Assembly: GCA_021819435.1 (NCBI GenBank)
Contig: JAKARB010000004.1
Span: forward strand, 245,117-309,116
Direction: 5' to 3'
From: Pseudomonadota bacterium
Lineage (GTDB): Bacteria; Pseudomonadota; Gammaproteobacteria; Burkholderiales; Burkholderiaceae_C
Length of the DNA: 64,000 bases
In this document: one piece after another, positions 44,672-54,836 of the stretch
Layout of the letters: each line of letters begins with the position of its first letter
Numbering within the stretch: the first letter of the stretch is position 1
Notes under the pieces: generated by a model
The model's input: only the letters and a program-made list of their open reading frames with translations
What the model was told of the DNA's origin: nothing
Database searches by the model: none
Program-made: the position numbers and the translations under genes

Positions 44672-46537
44672 ATGGAGCACGCCGACTTCATCCACCATGT
44701 CCGCGTCAGCGAATACCTCAGCGCCGAAGACCCCAACGCCTACCGCCGCCGCGTGGCCTGGTTCGCGGGGCTGGGCTACGCCTGGATCGGCGGCTGCCTG
44801 CTCGTCTCGATCTGGCTGGCGGGTTGGGCCCTCCAGCACCTGACAACTGGGCGCGCTCGCGGCGGCACCATCATGCTGCTGATCGGCGCAGCAGGGCTGG
44901 GCTGGACCAGCCTGCGTTCGCTGTGGGTGCGCCTGGATGCCAAGCCCGAAGGCCACCGGCTCACCCAGGAACAAGCCCCCGCTCTATTCAAGCTCATCAG
45001 CCAGGTGCGCCGCAAGGTCAAGGGCCCCAGGCTCGACGAGGTCTGGCTGGACGACCGCTTCAACGCCAGCATCTCGCAGGTGCCGCGCTTCGGCCTGCTG
45101 GGCCGCCCCGTCAACCGCCTGACCATCGGCCTGCCCCTGCTGATGGCGCTCGACGTGCCCCGCCTGAGCGCCGTGCTGGCCCACGAATACGGCCACCTTC
45201 GCGGCAACCACGGCCGCTTCGCCGCCTGGATCTACCGCACCCGCCTGAGCTGGATGCGCATGAACGAGCGCCTGGCCGACGACGAAAGCATCAGCGGTTG
45301 GCTGAACACGCGCTTCATGAACTGGTACGTGCCGCGCTTTCTGGCGCGCAGCTTCGCGCTGGCCCGCCAGGACGAATACGAGGCCGATCGCATCTCGGCG
45401 CGGCTGGTGGGCGCAGCCACAGCCGGCGCAGCGCTGATCGAAATCGACATCAAGGGCAGTTGGATGGGCGAGCAGTTCTGGCGCCGGCACTGGCAAGGCG
45501 CCACCAACCACGCGCAACCCGTCGGCCCCTTCAGGGCCTTGCGCCACCTGCTGCTGAGCCCGCCCGACGAAGGCTTCGCCAGCGAGGCCCTGCGCCGCTC
45601 GCTCAAGGAACTCTCGAACATCGACGACACCCACCCCGTGCTCAAGGAACGCCTGGGGGCGCTGAAGGTGCCGGCCAACCTGCCCGAGTGGTCAACCAAA
45701 GGTTCGCTGGCCCTGCTGGGCACCGAGGCCGAAGCCTGGGTGCGACGCTTCGACCAAGCCTGGTGCCAGGATCAGGCGAAGACCTGGAAGGCCCAGCACC
45801 AACGGCAGCAGGCGCTCAAACAGCGCGTCGAAGGTTGGCGCGCCCGTGCAGAAAGCCTGGGCACCGACGAGCTGGTGCTGTGGGCGCGTTGCGAACGCAG
45901 ACTGCATGGCGATGTCCGAGCTGACATCGATGTGGTCAACCTCTACCAGCGCGCCCTGGAGCGCAACCCGGCACACGCCGAAGCCACGCTCGGCCTCGTC
46001 CAGGTTTGCGACGACGCACCACTTGCGCTGCGCCTGAGCTGGCTCGACCAGCTCTGGACACGATCGCCCGACCACCGCCACTTCGCCGCCCGCAAGGCCG
46101 TGGCCTGGCTGGAGCACCCGCCGCGCGGCACCGAGCCCGACGCCATCGCACTCAAGCATTGGCGTCAGCGCGTGAAAGACGCCCAGGCCGCCGACGACTC
46201 CCTGTGGCAGGCCCTGACCGAGCCGCCCTGGTTCACCCAGCTACAGCGCCACGACCTCGACGAGGTGCAGCTCGAAGACACCCGCGAGGTGCTGGGCTGG
46301 CACCCGGCCATCCACCAGGCCTGGCTGTGCCGCCGACGACTGCCCGAGCACAGCGACCGCCGCGCCTACCTGCTGTTTGTCGACGTGCCCGATCTGAACA
46401 ACGCCCAGCGCGCCGGCCTGTGCCATCAACTGATCCAACAGCTTGACCTGCCCGGCCCGGCGATCCCGCTGTGCATCGGCGACGAGGTGCCGATGGCGGA
46501 CGTGAAGCGAGCAGCCTTCAGCCCGATCATGGGCTGA
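44672..46537 (+). CDS. M48-family zinc metallopeptidase with long C-terminal domain
   Basis: 621 residues. Two membrane helices near the start (GYAWIGGCLLVSIWLAGWAL, then IMLLIGAAGLGW) anchor it. The zinc motif HEYGH lies at 171-175 in AVLAHEYGHLRGNHG, and a third ligand is likely the Glu in RQDEYEADRISARL. After about residue 300 a helical region with TPR-like character follows (LYQRALERNPAHAEATLGLVQ). Family members (HtpX, Ste24, LoiP) process membrane or outer-membrane proteins. The substrate is unknown. It is divergent from argG, with 103 bases between starts, and convergent with the radical SAM gene. Confidence 0.88.
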   Translation: MEHADFIHHVRVSEYLSAEDPNAYRRRVAWFAGLGYAWIGGCLLVSIWLAGWALQHLTTGRARGGTIMLLIGAAGLGWTSLRSLWVRLDAKPEGHRLTQEQAPALFKLISQVRRKVKGPRLDEVWLDDRFNASISQVPRFGLLGRPVNRLTIGLPLLMALDVPRLSAVLAHEYGHLRGNHGRFAAWIYRTRLSWMRMNERLADDESISGWLNTRFMNWYVPRFLARSFALARQDEYEADRISARLVGAATAGAALIEIDIKGSWMGEQFWRRHWQGATNHAQPVGPFRALRHLLLSPPDEGFASEALRRSLKELSNIDDTHPVLKERLGALKVPANLPEWSTKGSLALLGTEAEAWVRRFDQAWCQDQAKTWKAQHQRQQALKQRVEGWRARAESLGTDELVLWARCERRLHGDVRADIDVVNLYQRALERNPAHAEATLGLVQVCDDAPLALRLSWLDQLWTRSPDHRHFAARKAVAWLEHPPRGTEPDAIALKHWRQRVKDAQAADDSLWQALTEPPWFTQLQRHDLDEVQLEDTREVLGWHPAIHQAWLCRRRLPEHSDRRAYLLFVDVPDLNNAQRAGLCHQLIQQLDLPGPAIPLCIGDEVPMADVKRAAFSPIMG

Positions 46538-46549
46538 GCGGCTCAGGGC

Positions 46550-47671
46550 TCAGAACAAGCTGCCCTGCGCTGACGGCTCGCGCAGCAGCGACGGATCGAA
46601 CGCCGAACAGTCCAGCACCGGGCCGCCATGCCCGATGCCCCGCCTCGCCGCCGCGCCCCTCACCCGCTGCCGGATCAGGTCGGCCCAAACGCCCTGCCCC
46701 TTCATGCGCAGGCTGAAGTCCGCGTCGTAATCGCGCCCACCCCGCATCTCGCGGATGCGCGCCATCACCCGCTCGGCGCGCTCGGGAAAATGGTCGGCCA
46801 GCCAGCCCTGAAACAGCGGCAGCACCTCCCACGGCAGGCGCACGATGGTGTAGTGGATGGCGTTGGCACCGGCATCGGCCGCCGCGTCGACCAGGCGCTC
46901 GATCTCGGGCTCATTGATGAAGGGGATGATGGGGGCCACGTTGACCCCCACCGGCACGCCCGCCTCGCGCAGTCGCCGGACGGTCTGCAGCCGGCGCCAG
47001 GGGGCGGCCGCGCGCGGCTCCAGCTTGCGGCACAGCTCGCCATCCAGCGTGGTGAGGCTGACCATCACGTAGGCCTGGTGGCGCTTGGCGGCGCGCGCCA
47101 GCAGGTCGATGTCACGCTCGATGCCCGCCGACTTGGTGACCGCCGTGAACGGGTGCCGGCAGGCATCGAGCACCTCCAGCAGGCCGCGCGTGAGGCGCCA
47201 TTCGCGCTCGACGGGCTGCCAAGCGTCGGTGGCCGAGCCGATGTTGATGGGTGAACAGGTGTGCGAGGGGCGCTGCAATTCGGCCGCCAGCAACTCGGCC
47301 GCGTTCACCTTGGCCACCAGGCGGGTTTCGAAATCCAGCCCCGGCGAGAGGTTGAGGTAGCTGTGGGTGGGCCGCGCGTAACAGTAGATGCAGCCGTGCT
47401 CGCAGCCCCGGTAGGGGTTGAGCGACCAGGTAAAGGGGATGTCCGGGGAGTCGTTGCGGGCGAGGATGCTGCGGGCGTGCTCGGGGGCGACCTCTGTTTG
47501 CACCACCGCTTGCCCCATGCCGTCATCGCCTTCAGAGGGCCAGCCATCGACCTCGCGCTCCTTGTCGGCGGATGCGAAGCGGTGGGTCAGCCGGGTGGCA
47601 GTGCCGCGGCCCTTGATGGGTGCGGCTCGCTGGCGAGGGTCGGGCAAAGGCAGCCAGTCAGCGTCTTGCAT
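46550..47671 (-). CDS. PA0069-family radical SAM protein
   Basis: 373 residues. The [4Fe-4S] cysteines C90, C94 and C97 lie in YRGCEHGCIYCYARPTH. Further motifs INIGSATDAWQPVE and TKSAGIERDIDLLAR mark the barrel typical of the SplB-like PA0069 group. No reaction has been assigned for this group; the SplB resemblance is only to DNA photoproduct lyase-type enzymes and should not be taken as function. A -10-like TATAAA lies 8 bases before the ATG and there is no ribosome site. It is convergent with the M48 gene and divergent from flp. Confidence 0.88.
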   Translation of the reverse strand: MQDADWLPLPDPRQRAAPIKGRGTATRLTHRFASADKEREVDGWPSEGDDGMGQAVVQTEVAPEHARSILARNDSPDIPFTWSLNPYRGCEHGCIYCYARPTHSYLNLSPGLDFETRLVAKVNAAELLAAELQRPSHTCSPINIGSATDAWQPVEREWRLTRGLLEVLDACRHPFTAVTKSAGIERDIDLLARAAKRHQAYVMVSLTTLDGELCRKLEPRAAAPWRRLQTVRRLREAGVPVGVNVAPIIPFINEPEIERLVDAAADAGANAIHYTIVRLPWEVLPLFQGWLADHFPERAERVMARIREMRGGRDYDADFSLRMKGQGVWADLIRQRVRGAAARRGIGHGGPVLDCSAFDPSLLREPSAQGSLF

Positions 47672-47679
47672 GCTGTGTT

Positions 47680-47685
47680 TTTATA
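47680..47685 (-). promoter_or_regulatory. -10-like TATAAA 8 bases before the radical SAM start
   Basis: Minus-strand TATAAA is followed by eight bases and the ATG at 47671. No -35 hexamer and no Shine-Dalgarno are visible. Confidence 0.45.
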
Positions 47686-47863
47686 CAGCAAAGGACCTCA
47701 ACCGGCCCGACACCCCTGAAACAAAGCGGGATTGTCCCTCCCCTGATCAGGGGTCGTTTCACGTGCGGTAATTCGTCACTTTGGGTTAGATTTTGAGCAT
47801 GGGCCGTGTCATTTGTGACCTCCCCAAGACCGAACCGGCCACAAGGCCAGACTGGAGCACCCC

Positions 47864-48046
47864 ATGAGCATCGTTTCCCACATCAAGGCTTTCCTGAAGG
47901 ACGAAGAAGGCGCTTCCGCCATCGAGTACGCGCTCGTCGCCGCCCTGATCGGCCTGGTTGCAGCCGCCGGCATGACCAACGTTGGCACCCAGCTGAACCT
48001 GTTCTTCGGCAAGATCGTCACGACCCTGCAAAACGCCATCAAGTGA
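47864..48046 (+). CDS. flp: Flp-type major pilin
   Basis: 60 residues. The prepilin peptide KDEEG-ASAIEYALVAALIGL contains the cleavage site after G16 and the Glu-Tyr pair (E21, Y22) diagnostic of Flp pilins; the mature protein would be 44 residues. GGAG lies 6 bases before the ATG. Flp subunits polymerise into bundled adhesive pili for biofilm formation and surface attachment. It is the first gene of the Tad locus and the only pilin found in it. The 54-base gap to tadV has no strong terminator. Confidence 0.96.
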   Translation: MSIVSHIKAFLKDEEGASAIEYALVAALIGLVAAAGMTNVGTQLNLFFGKIVTTLQNAIK

Positions 48047-48100
48047 TGCGACGGCAGGTTTCTCACAACCGGCCCTTTGGGATCAAGCGCCTGTTAGCGC

Positions 48101-48628
48101 ATGGTTGTGCCTGAAACCTGGCCTGCGTCGACCTGGCTGGTTGTCGCGTGGTTGCTGGGAGTGGCCTGGACGGATTGGCGATCCAGGCGCATCCCGAACT
48201 TGATGTCGCTTGGCGCCTGGCTGGTGGGTTTGGGCGTGATCCTGCTCACCGGACACAGCCTGCTGGGCGCACCCGCATCCTCCGCCCTGCTGGCGGCTGG
48301 CGTGGCTTTGCTCGCGACCCTGCCTGGTTATGCGAGCAAGCACCTCGGCGCTGGTGATGTGAAATTCCTCGTGGCCACAGGCCTGTTGTCATCATGGCCG
48401 CTCACCCTGATCTGCTTCACCGTTGGTGCCGGCCTTGGCGTGGTGGCGGGTCTGCTAAGCACACGCAGGCAATTGCTGTTCCTGATCGTGCCAGCGGCAT
48501 GCCAACGGCCCGGAACGCGTTTCGCCAATTGGGCAGCGAATCCCCCACCATCTCGCCACATCCCCATGGGCACGTGCTGGGCCGCCGGTTTCATCGTGGC
48601 CTTGCTGACACACGCAGCGCAGCGATGA
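48101..48628 (+). CDS. tadV: Flp prepilin peptidase TadV/CpaA
   Basis: 175 residues with about six membrane helices. The catalytic aspartates of the type IV prepilin peptidase family are D25 in WTDWRSRRIPN and D86 in GAGDVKF. It cleaves and methylates Flp and the TadE-like pseudopilin. The ATG lacks a clear ribosome site. Its stop overlaps the tadE start by 4 bases (ATGA). It lacks the long methyltransferase-like domain of PilD, as usual for TadV. Confidence 0.93.
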   Translation: MVVPETWPASTWLVVAWLLGVAWTDWRSRRIPNLMSLGAWLVGLGVILLTGHSLLGAPASSALLAAGVALLATLPGYASKHLGAGDVKFLVATGLLSSWPLTLICFTVGAGLGVVAGLLSTRRQLLFLIVPAACQRPGTRFANWAANPPPSRHIPMGTCWAAGFIVALLTHAAQR

Positions 48629-49083
48629 GCTCCCTCGCGCCCACGCTTCAGCGGGGCGCCGTGGTGATCGAGTTTGTCCCGCTGTTCATCCTGTTCTTGG
48701 GCATCTTCTACGCCACGTTCAGCTACGGCATGGTCATGCTTGTGCAGCAGGCATTGACTTACACCGCTGCAGAGGGCGCACGCGCTGCCATCAAGGTTGA
48801 ACCCGCAGCCTACGCGAGTGTGGCGGACTACCAGACCGCTGCGCGCCAAGTCGTGCGCAACCAGGCGACGAACGACCTCGGCTGGATGAGCGACCCACTG
48901 CGCACGAAGATCCTGTCTGGCATCACCGTCAGTTGGCTGCCATCTGGAACGATGGAGGTTCGCGTGCGCTACGCGAACTACGCCGCAGACCCTCTGCTGC
49001 CTGTGATCACCCTGCCCGGGATCGGTGCAGTCCCCCCTTTGCCAGATGACCTCGTGGGCACCGCCACCCTGCGTCCGAATTGA
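48625..49083 (+). CDS. tadE: TadE-like pseudopilin
   Basis: 152 residues. The prepilin-like segment LQRGAVVIEFVPLFILFLGIFYATFSYG has the expected Gly, Glu (E at +5 from the cleavage Gly) and hydrophobic core of the TadE family. A periplasmic domain follows. TadE is thought to prime Flp assembly. A TadF partner, present in Aggregatibacter, is not obvious in this locus. The start is coupled to tadV by ATGA. A signal of the same kind lies at the N-terminus of the TadG-like protein. Confidence 0.88.
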   Translation: MSSLAPTLQRGAVVIEFVPLFILFLGIFYATFSYGMVMLVQQALTYTAAEGARAAIKVEPAAYASVADYQTAARQVVRNQATNDLGWMSDPLRTKILSGITVSWLPSGTMEVRVRYANYAADPLLPVITLPGIGAVPPLPDDLVGTATLRPN

Positions 49084-49103
49084 AACCCGGACGAGCTGTC
49101 GAC

Positions 49104-50003
49104 ATGAACAACAACGTCCTCAAAATCATCGCCGGCGTGCTGGCACTGGGTGCAGTCATCGTCGCCCTGATCGGCATACGCCTGAGCGGCGAACCCGCCG
49201 CCCCGGCCGCCGCCCCCGCCCCTGCTGCACCCGCTTCAGCGCATTTCGTTGTAGCCGCCCGCGACATCCAGGCCGGGCGCATGCTGGAATCAGCTGACAT
49301 CCGCCTGGAAACTGCGGCGTCTGCCCCCATCGGCGGGCTGACATCAACCCAATTGGCCTTGGGTCAGGTGAGCTCGCGGGACATTGCCAAGGGCTCCCCA
49401 GTTCTGCTGGACGCCCTGGCGCCGGAATCCTTGTCAGCCCTGCTGCAACCTGGAGAGCGTGCCGTGGCGGTTCAGATCGACGAGGTGGTTGGCTTGGGCG
49501 GTTTCGCCAAGCCAGGTGACTCGGTGGACGTGCTTCAGTTCATGGGTGCCAACCGCGAGAACCAGGACACAAGCTTCGCGCAGGTGCTCATCCGGCGCGC
49601 CCGCATCCTGACCTTCGGCGATGCCACCCAGCTCGACCAGGCACCGACTTCCACCGCTGGACAGGCCACTCAGGAAACCATGCGCGAGACAGGCGCACAA
49701 GCGGCCCTCCAGGCACGCGAGCGACGTCAGGCCCTGCGCTCAGCTGTGCTGGCCGTGCGCGAGAGTGATGCCTCGGCGCTCATGTTGGCGGCCAACACCG
49801 GTGCCCTGCGCCTCGCCCTGCGACCCAAGCATGACGGCAACGAAACACCCGATGCCACCGCTGGACGCCTGACCACTCGCGTCGGCGACCTCTCTCCGGC
49901 CCGCGCAAAACCTCCGACCACTGACGACGGGCCGGCCATCATCATCCAGGAAGGCAGCAAGGAACGCCGCCTGACCCGCAACAACGCCCCTGCACAGCCA
50001 TGA
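49104..50003 (+). CDS. cpaB: Flp pilus assembly protein CpaB/RcpC
   Basis: 299 residues from ATG 49104. One membrane helix (IIAGVLALGAVIVALIGI) is followed by a SAF domain (VVAARDIQAGRMLESADIRLE, then GSPVLLDAL) of the CpaB/RcpC family and a periplasmic coil rich in Gln/Arg. It is believed to stabilise or link the RcpA secretin. A TTG in frame at 49080 is an alternative start. Its stop overlaps rcpA by 4 bases. Confidence 0.92.
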   Translation: MNNNVLKIIAGVLALGAVIVALIGIRLSGEPAAPAAAPAPAAPASAHFVVAARDIQAGRMLESADIRLETAASAPIGGLTSTQLALGQVSSRDIAKGSPVLLDALAPESLSALLQPGERAVAVQIDEVVGLGGFAKPGDSVDVLQFMGANRENQDTSFAQVLIRRARILTFGDATQLDQAPTSTAGQATQETMRETGAQAALQARERRQALRSAVLAVRESDASALMLAANTGALRLALRPKHDGNETPDATAGRLTTRVGDLSPARAKPPTTDDGPAIIIQEGSKERRLTRNNAPAQP

Positions 50004-51385
50004 TCGCGCGCCCCCTTCTGCAGGCCTTCCTGCCCGCCCTTTTCCATCACTCGCTCAGTGCAACAGGGGTGGGTTGCGCAGCGCTGGTCCTTGGCTTCGG
50101 AGTCTGCCAAGTCCAGGCCGCACCGGCTGTTCAACAACTCGAGGTCGGTCAACAAAAAACATGGAGCATGGAGCGCCCCATCCAGCGTGCGGCAACAGCC
50201 AACGACGAAATTGTGGGCATCAACGTGGTGCCGCCATCGGGCGTGATCCTGACCGCCAAGAAGCCTGGCTCCGCCATGGTTTCGATTTGGGATAACAGCG
50301 GCCGCAGCACGCCAGCATCGCAGTTCCAGGTGGTTGTCACCCCTGCGGGCATCGCTGCAGGACCGGGCGTGCAGGTCAGCGGCAGCGGTACCAAGCTGAA
50401 GCTCTCCGGTGAATTGCGCTCGATCGAGCAGTTGGCCACGCTCGAATCTGCCGCGCGCGAGTCGGCAGACAAGCCCGCATCCAACCTGATCGATGCCACC
50501 ACGTCGGGCTTCGACGTGCAGGTGCAGATCGACGTGAAGATCGTCGAGGTCAGCCGCAGCAAGCTGATGGCATCGGGCTTTTATTGGCGGAGCGGATATG
50601 GCACACGCTCTTCCGGCCTGTCCGGGCCCAACAACCTATCTGGTTTTGAAAGCTCCAAGTCCGAAGGACGGACATTGCTCAGTTCAAGCGGCTTCCTGCC
50701 TCGCACTGACACTTTCAACATCTTCACATGGAGCAGCAACGCCCTCGCGGTGTTCAGCGCCCTGGAACAGAACGGCTTCGCCTATACCGTGGCAGAACCG
50801 AGCCTGACCGCGCTGAGCGGCCAGACCGCGACCTTCCTGGCTGGCGGCGAACTGCCGATCCCGATGCGCACCGGCTCGGGCTCAGACAGCTCGGTGACCA
50901 TCAAGTTCAAGGAATTCGGCATCCGGCTGGGCCTGGCGCCCACGGTGCTCGACCAGCAACGAATCGCGCTCAAGGTGGCCCCCGAGGTCAGCGAAATCGA
51001 CCCAGCCTTGGCTGTCGAGATCGGCGGCTTCAACATCCCCGGTCTGCGCGTGCGCCGCACCGAAACCACCGTGGCGCTGGGCGATGGGGAGACCTTCGTC
51101 ATCAGCGGCCTGGTCAGTCGCGACAGCGTGGGCACCATCGACAAATTCCCTTTCCTGGGCGACCTGCCTGTGCTGGGCGCGTTCTTCAAGTCCAACCGCA
51201 TCGAGCGCAACGACAAGGAACTGCTGATGATCGTCACGCCACACCTGGTGCGCCCGTTCGCGGCCAAAGCCAAGCTGCCTGAGCTGCCAGGTGAGGAGCT
51301 CAAGCGCTATGACCCTGGCTTCCTGCACATGCTGCTGATGGAGCGTGGTCGCTTCGATGGCAGCGAATCCGGGTTCTCGCAGTGA
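50000..51385 (+). CDS. rcpA: Tad secretin RcpA/CpaC
   Basis: 461 residues. A signal peptide (LVLGFGVCQVQA) is followed by an N0/BON-like domain (GINVVPPSGVILTAKKPGSAMVS) and the type II/III secretin barrel, with VAPEVSEIDPA and the closing segment FPFLGDLPVLGAFFKSNR then LLMIVTPHLVRP. It forms the outer-membrane channel of the Flp pilus. It is smaller than PilQ, as usual for RcpA. The gene overlaps cpaB by 4 bases and precedes tadZ by 10. Confidence 0.94.
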   Translation: MIARPLLQAFLPALFHHSLSATGVGCAALVLGFGVCQVQAAPAVQQLEVGQQKTWSMERPIQRAATANDEIVGINVVPPSGVILTAKKPGSAMVSIWDNSGRSTPASQFQVVVTPAGIAAGPGVQVSGSGTKLKLSGELRSIEQLATLESAARESADKPASNLIDATTSGFDVQVQIDVKIVEVSRSKLMASGFYWRSGYGTRSSGLSGPNNLSGFESSKSEGRTLLSSSGFLPRTDTFNIFTWSSNALAVFSALEQNGFAYTVAEPSLTALSGQTATFLAGGELPIPMRTGSGSDSSVTIKFKEFGIRLGLAPTVLDQQRIALKVAPEVSEIDPALAVEIGGFNIPGLRVRRTETTVALGDGETFVISGLVSRDSVGTIDKFPFLGDLPVLGAFFKSNRIERNDKELLMIVTPHLVRPFAAKAKLPELPGEELKRYDPGFLHMLLMERGRFDGSESGFSQ

Positions 51386-51395
51386 GGCAACGCGA

Positions 51396-52616
51396 ATGAG
51401 CCAACATTTCCTCCTGATCACGCACAACAAGGACGTTGCGCACTGGGTGCAGACCACATTGCAGGACGAGGCAGAGATCGTCCTGGCCGACTCTGACAAC
51501 CTCGAGCGCGTGGTGCAGCTCATCGATGCCGTGCACGCCCGTGTGGTGCTGTGCGAGCTGCAAGGCAGCCGCCTGTCGCAAGACGCCAGCTTCATGGAAG
51601 GCCTGACTGCGGCCAAGCCCTTGTTGCCCGTCATCGCGCTGGCCGAGACCGCCGATCGCCAGTCGGTGTTGACCGCGCTGCGCTCCGGCGCACGGGATTT
51701 CATCTCGCCTGACATGCGCCCCGGCGAAGTCATCAGTCTGGTGCGCCGCGCCGCCCAGCGCGAGGTGACGGACCCGCAACGCAGCAACGCTGGCGGCGAG
51801 GGCGCGATGACCGCCGTGGCCAGCGCCCGCCCGGGTGGCGACACCACGATGTTCGCCCTGCACCTGGCCTTGGCATTGCAGGAGCAGGCGCCCAAAGACG
51901 AGATCCTGTTGCTGGACCTCGGCGTGCCCGCCGGTGACAGCCTGCAATACCTTGGCATCGAGCCCACCTACACCTTCGTCGATGCCATCCGCAGCCTGCG
52001 CCGCCTCGACGAAACGCTGATCAACACCGCCTTCCCCAAGCACGAGACCGGACTGCGCATCCTCGCCATGCCCGAGGACTCGCTGGAGATGAGCCGCATC
52101 ACCTCGGCCGACCTGTACGTGCTGCTGAGTGCGCTCAAGCGCCACTTCAAGCAGATCGTCGTCAACCTGGGTGGCGTGCCGGCCTCGGAGTTCCTGTATG
52201 TGCTGCTGGGCCGTGCAGACCGCACCTTGCTGCTGGTCGAGCAGAGCGTGCCGAGCTGCAAGCAGAACCGCAACCTGCTGCAAAAGCTGCGCGACGCCAA
52301 GGTCGACAAGATCGGCTCGGGCCAGATCAGCCTGGTCGTGGACCGCTACCTGCCCAGCGTGCCACCCGACGCGGAAACCATCGCCAAGGGCTTCGGCATT
52401 CCCCTGCTGAGCACGCTGCCGTCTTCCGGCATGGCCCGCCTGACGATGATGAACTCGGGCGAGAGCATGTTCGCATCGGCCCCGCGCGACCCGTACACCA
52501 TCGCCATCCGCAAGATCGCCATTGGTTTGGGCGACGACCCGCGCGCGCCGCTCAAGCCCATCGAATCGGGCTCCAGCTGGCTCAACCAGTTGACCCACCG
52601 CTTCAAGACCACCTGA
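51396..52616 (+). CDS. tadZ: TadZ/CpaE-like pilus localisation protein
   Basis: 406 residues. A receiver-like N-terminal domain (LLITHNKDVAHWV, then SGARDFISPDMRPGEV) lacks a conserved phospho-acceptor in the usual place. A MinD/ParA-like domain follows, but the deviant Walker A is degraded: residues 143-151 read SARPGGDTT where KGGxGKT/S is expected, so no nucleotide-binding lysine is present. LLLDLGVPAGDSL and VVNLGGVPASEF still match the fold. TadZ marks the pole for pilus assembly in Aggregatibacter. The start ATG 51396 follows rcpA by 10 bases. Confidence 0.9.
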   Translation: MSQHFLLITHNKDVAHWVQTTLQDEAEIVLADSDNLERVVQLIDAVHARVVLCELQGSRLSQDASFMEGLTAAKPLLPVIALAETADRQSVLTALRSGARDFISPDMRPGEVISLVRRAAQREVTDPQRSNAGGEGAMTAVASARPGGDTTMFALHLALALQEQAPKDEILLLDLGVPAGDSLQYLGIEPTYTFVDAIRSLRRLDETLINTAFPKHETGLRILAMPEDSLEMSRITSADLYVLLSALKRHFKQIVVNLGGVPASEFLYVLLGRADRTLLLVEQSVPSCKQNRNLLQKLRDAKVDKIGSGQISLVVDRYLPSVPPDAETIAKGFGIPLLSTLPSSGMARLTMMNSGESMFASAPRDPYTIAIRKIAIGLGDDPRAPLKPIESGSSWLNQLTHRFKTT

Positions 52617-52626
52617 GCCGGGCGCC

Positions 52627-53910
<1,284 letters not shown>

Positions 53911-53923
53911 TCAAGGGGAAGCC

Positions 53924-54826
53924 GTGATCAGCGCCCTCTTCTTCCTGATCGCCCTGCTGATGTTGCTGGGCGCCGTGCTCTCGATGATCAGGGCACAACG
54001 GCAGGAGCAGATCGCCAAGGTTCACCAGCGCCTGGCAGCGGTGGCCTTCCTGCCGCAGGAGAGCAGCAAACCCAACGCCCAACTGGGCACGCTCACCGCC
54101 GCGCTCGACCTGTGGCTCAAACGCGTGGGCCTGAACCTTTCGCCGAACATGGCGCTGATCATGCTGGCCGGCGTGGTGCTGATGGGCGTGATGCTGTGGC
54201 AACACCTCGGCGCCCTGGTCGGGATCGGCTGGTACACGCTGGCAGCGGTGGTGATCGTGCTGGTTCCTCAGGTGCGCTACCGCCAGAAAGTCAACCGGTT
54301 GGTCGAGCAGATTCCCCTGTTCATCGACCAGGTGGTGCGCGGCCTGGTGACCGGGCGCAACATCGAAGGGGCCATCAAGATGGCCACCGAAGACCTGCGC
54401 GAGCCACTGCGCGGCGTGGTGGTGCGGGCGCAGCAAAACGTCGAACTGGGTGTTGACCTGGGCGATGCGTTTCGCGAGGCAGCTCACTTCTACGACATCA
54501 AGGAATTGCACCTGCTCGCGTTGACCATTCACAGCTCACGCGTCTATGGCGGCAGCCCGCGCGAGATGCTGGAGAGCATCGTCAGCATGATCCGCCAGCG
54601 CCAGCAAGCCCAGGAGGAGCTCAAGGCATTGACCGGCGAGACGCGCGTCACCGCCTGGGTGCTGGGCATGACACCTGGCACGCTGGCGGCCTACATGCTT
54701 TGGCAAAACCCGAAGTACATGATGACGATGTGGGAGAACAGCACCGGGCAGGTGGTGCTGATGGTGGCTGGGGGCTTGCAGGCCCTGGGCGCGCTCGTGA
54801 TGTGGCGCATGATCAAGAGCCTGTGA
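53924..54826 (+). CDS. tadB: Tad inner-membrane platform protein TadB
   Basis: 300 residues from a GTG at 53924, chosen because AGGGGA sits 6 bases upstream. It has a leading membrane helix (ALFFLIALLMLLGAVLSMI), a second pair near residues 85-115, and a T2SSF domain (LVEQIPLFIDQVVRGLVTGRNIEGAI). A final helix pair closes it. It pairs with TadC as the membrane platform that TadA engages. Confidence 0.93.
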   Translation: MISALFFLIALLMLLGAVLSMIRAQRQEQIAKVHQRLAAVAFLPQESSKPNAQLGTLTAALDLWLKRVGLNLSPNMALIMLAGVVLMGVMLWQHLGALVGIGWYTLAAVVIVLVPQVRYRQKVNRLVEQIPLFIDQVVRGLVTGRNIEGAIKMATEDLREPLRGVVVRAQQNVELGVDLGDAFREAAHFYDIKELHLLALTIHSSRVYGGSPREMLESIVSMIRQRQQAQEELKALTGETRVTAWVLGMTPGTLAAYMLWQNPKYMMTMWENSTGQVVLMVAGGLQALGALVMWRMIKSL

Positions 54827-54836
54827 GGACGATGCC

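Noticed and set aside
47672..47863. A promoter for the Tad locus (candidate TAGATT at 47787)
   Set aside because: It matches only 4 of 6 consensus bases and lacks a -35; nothing in the 192-base gap is good enough to call.
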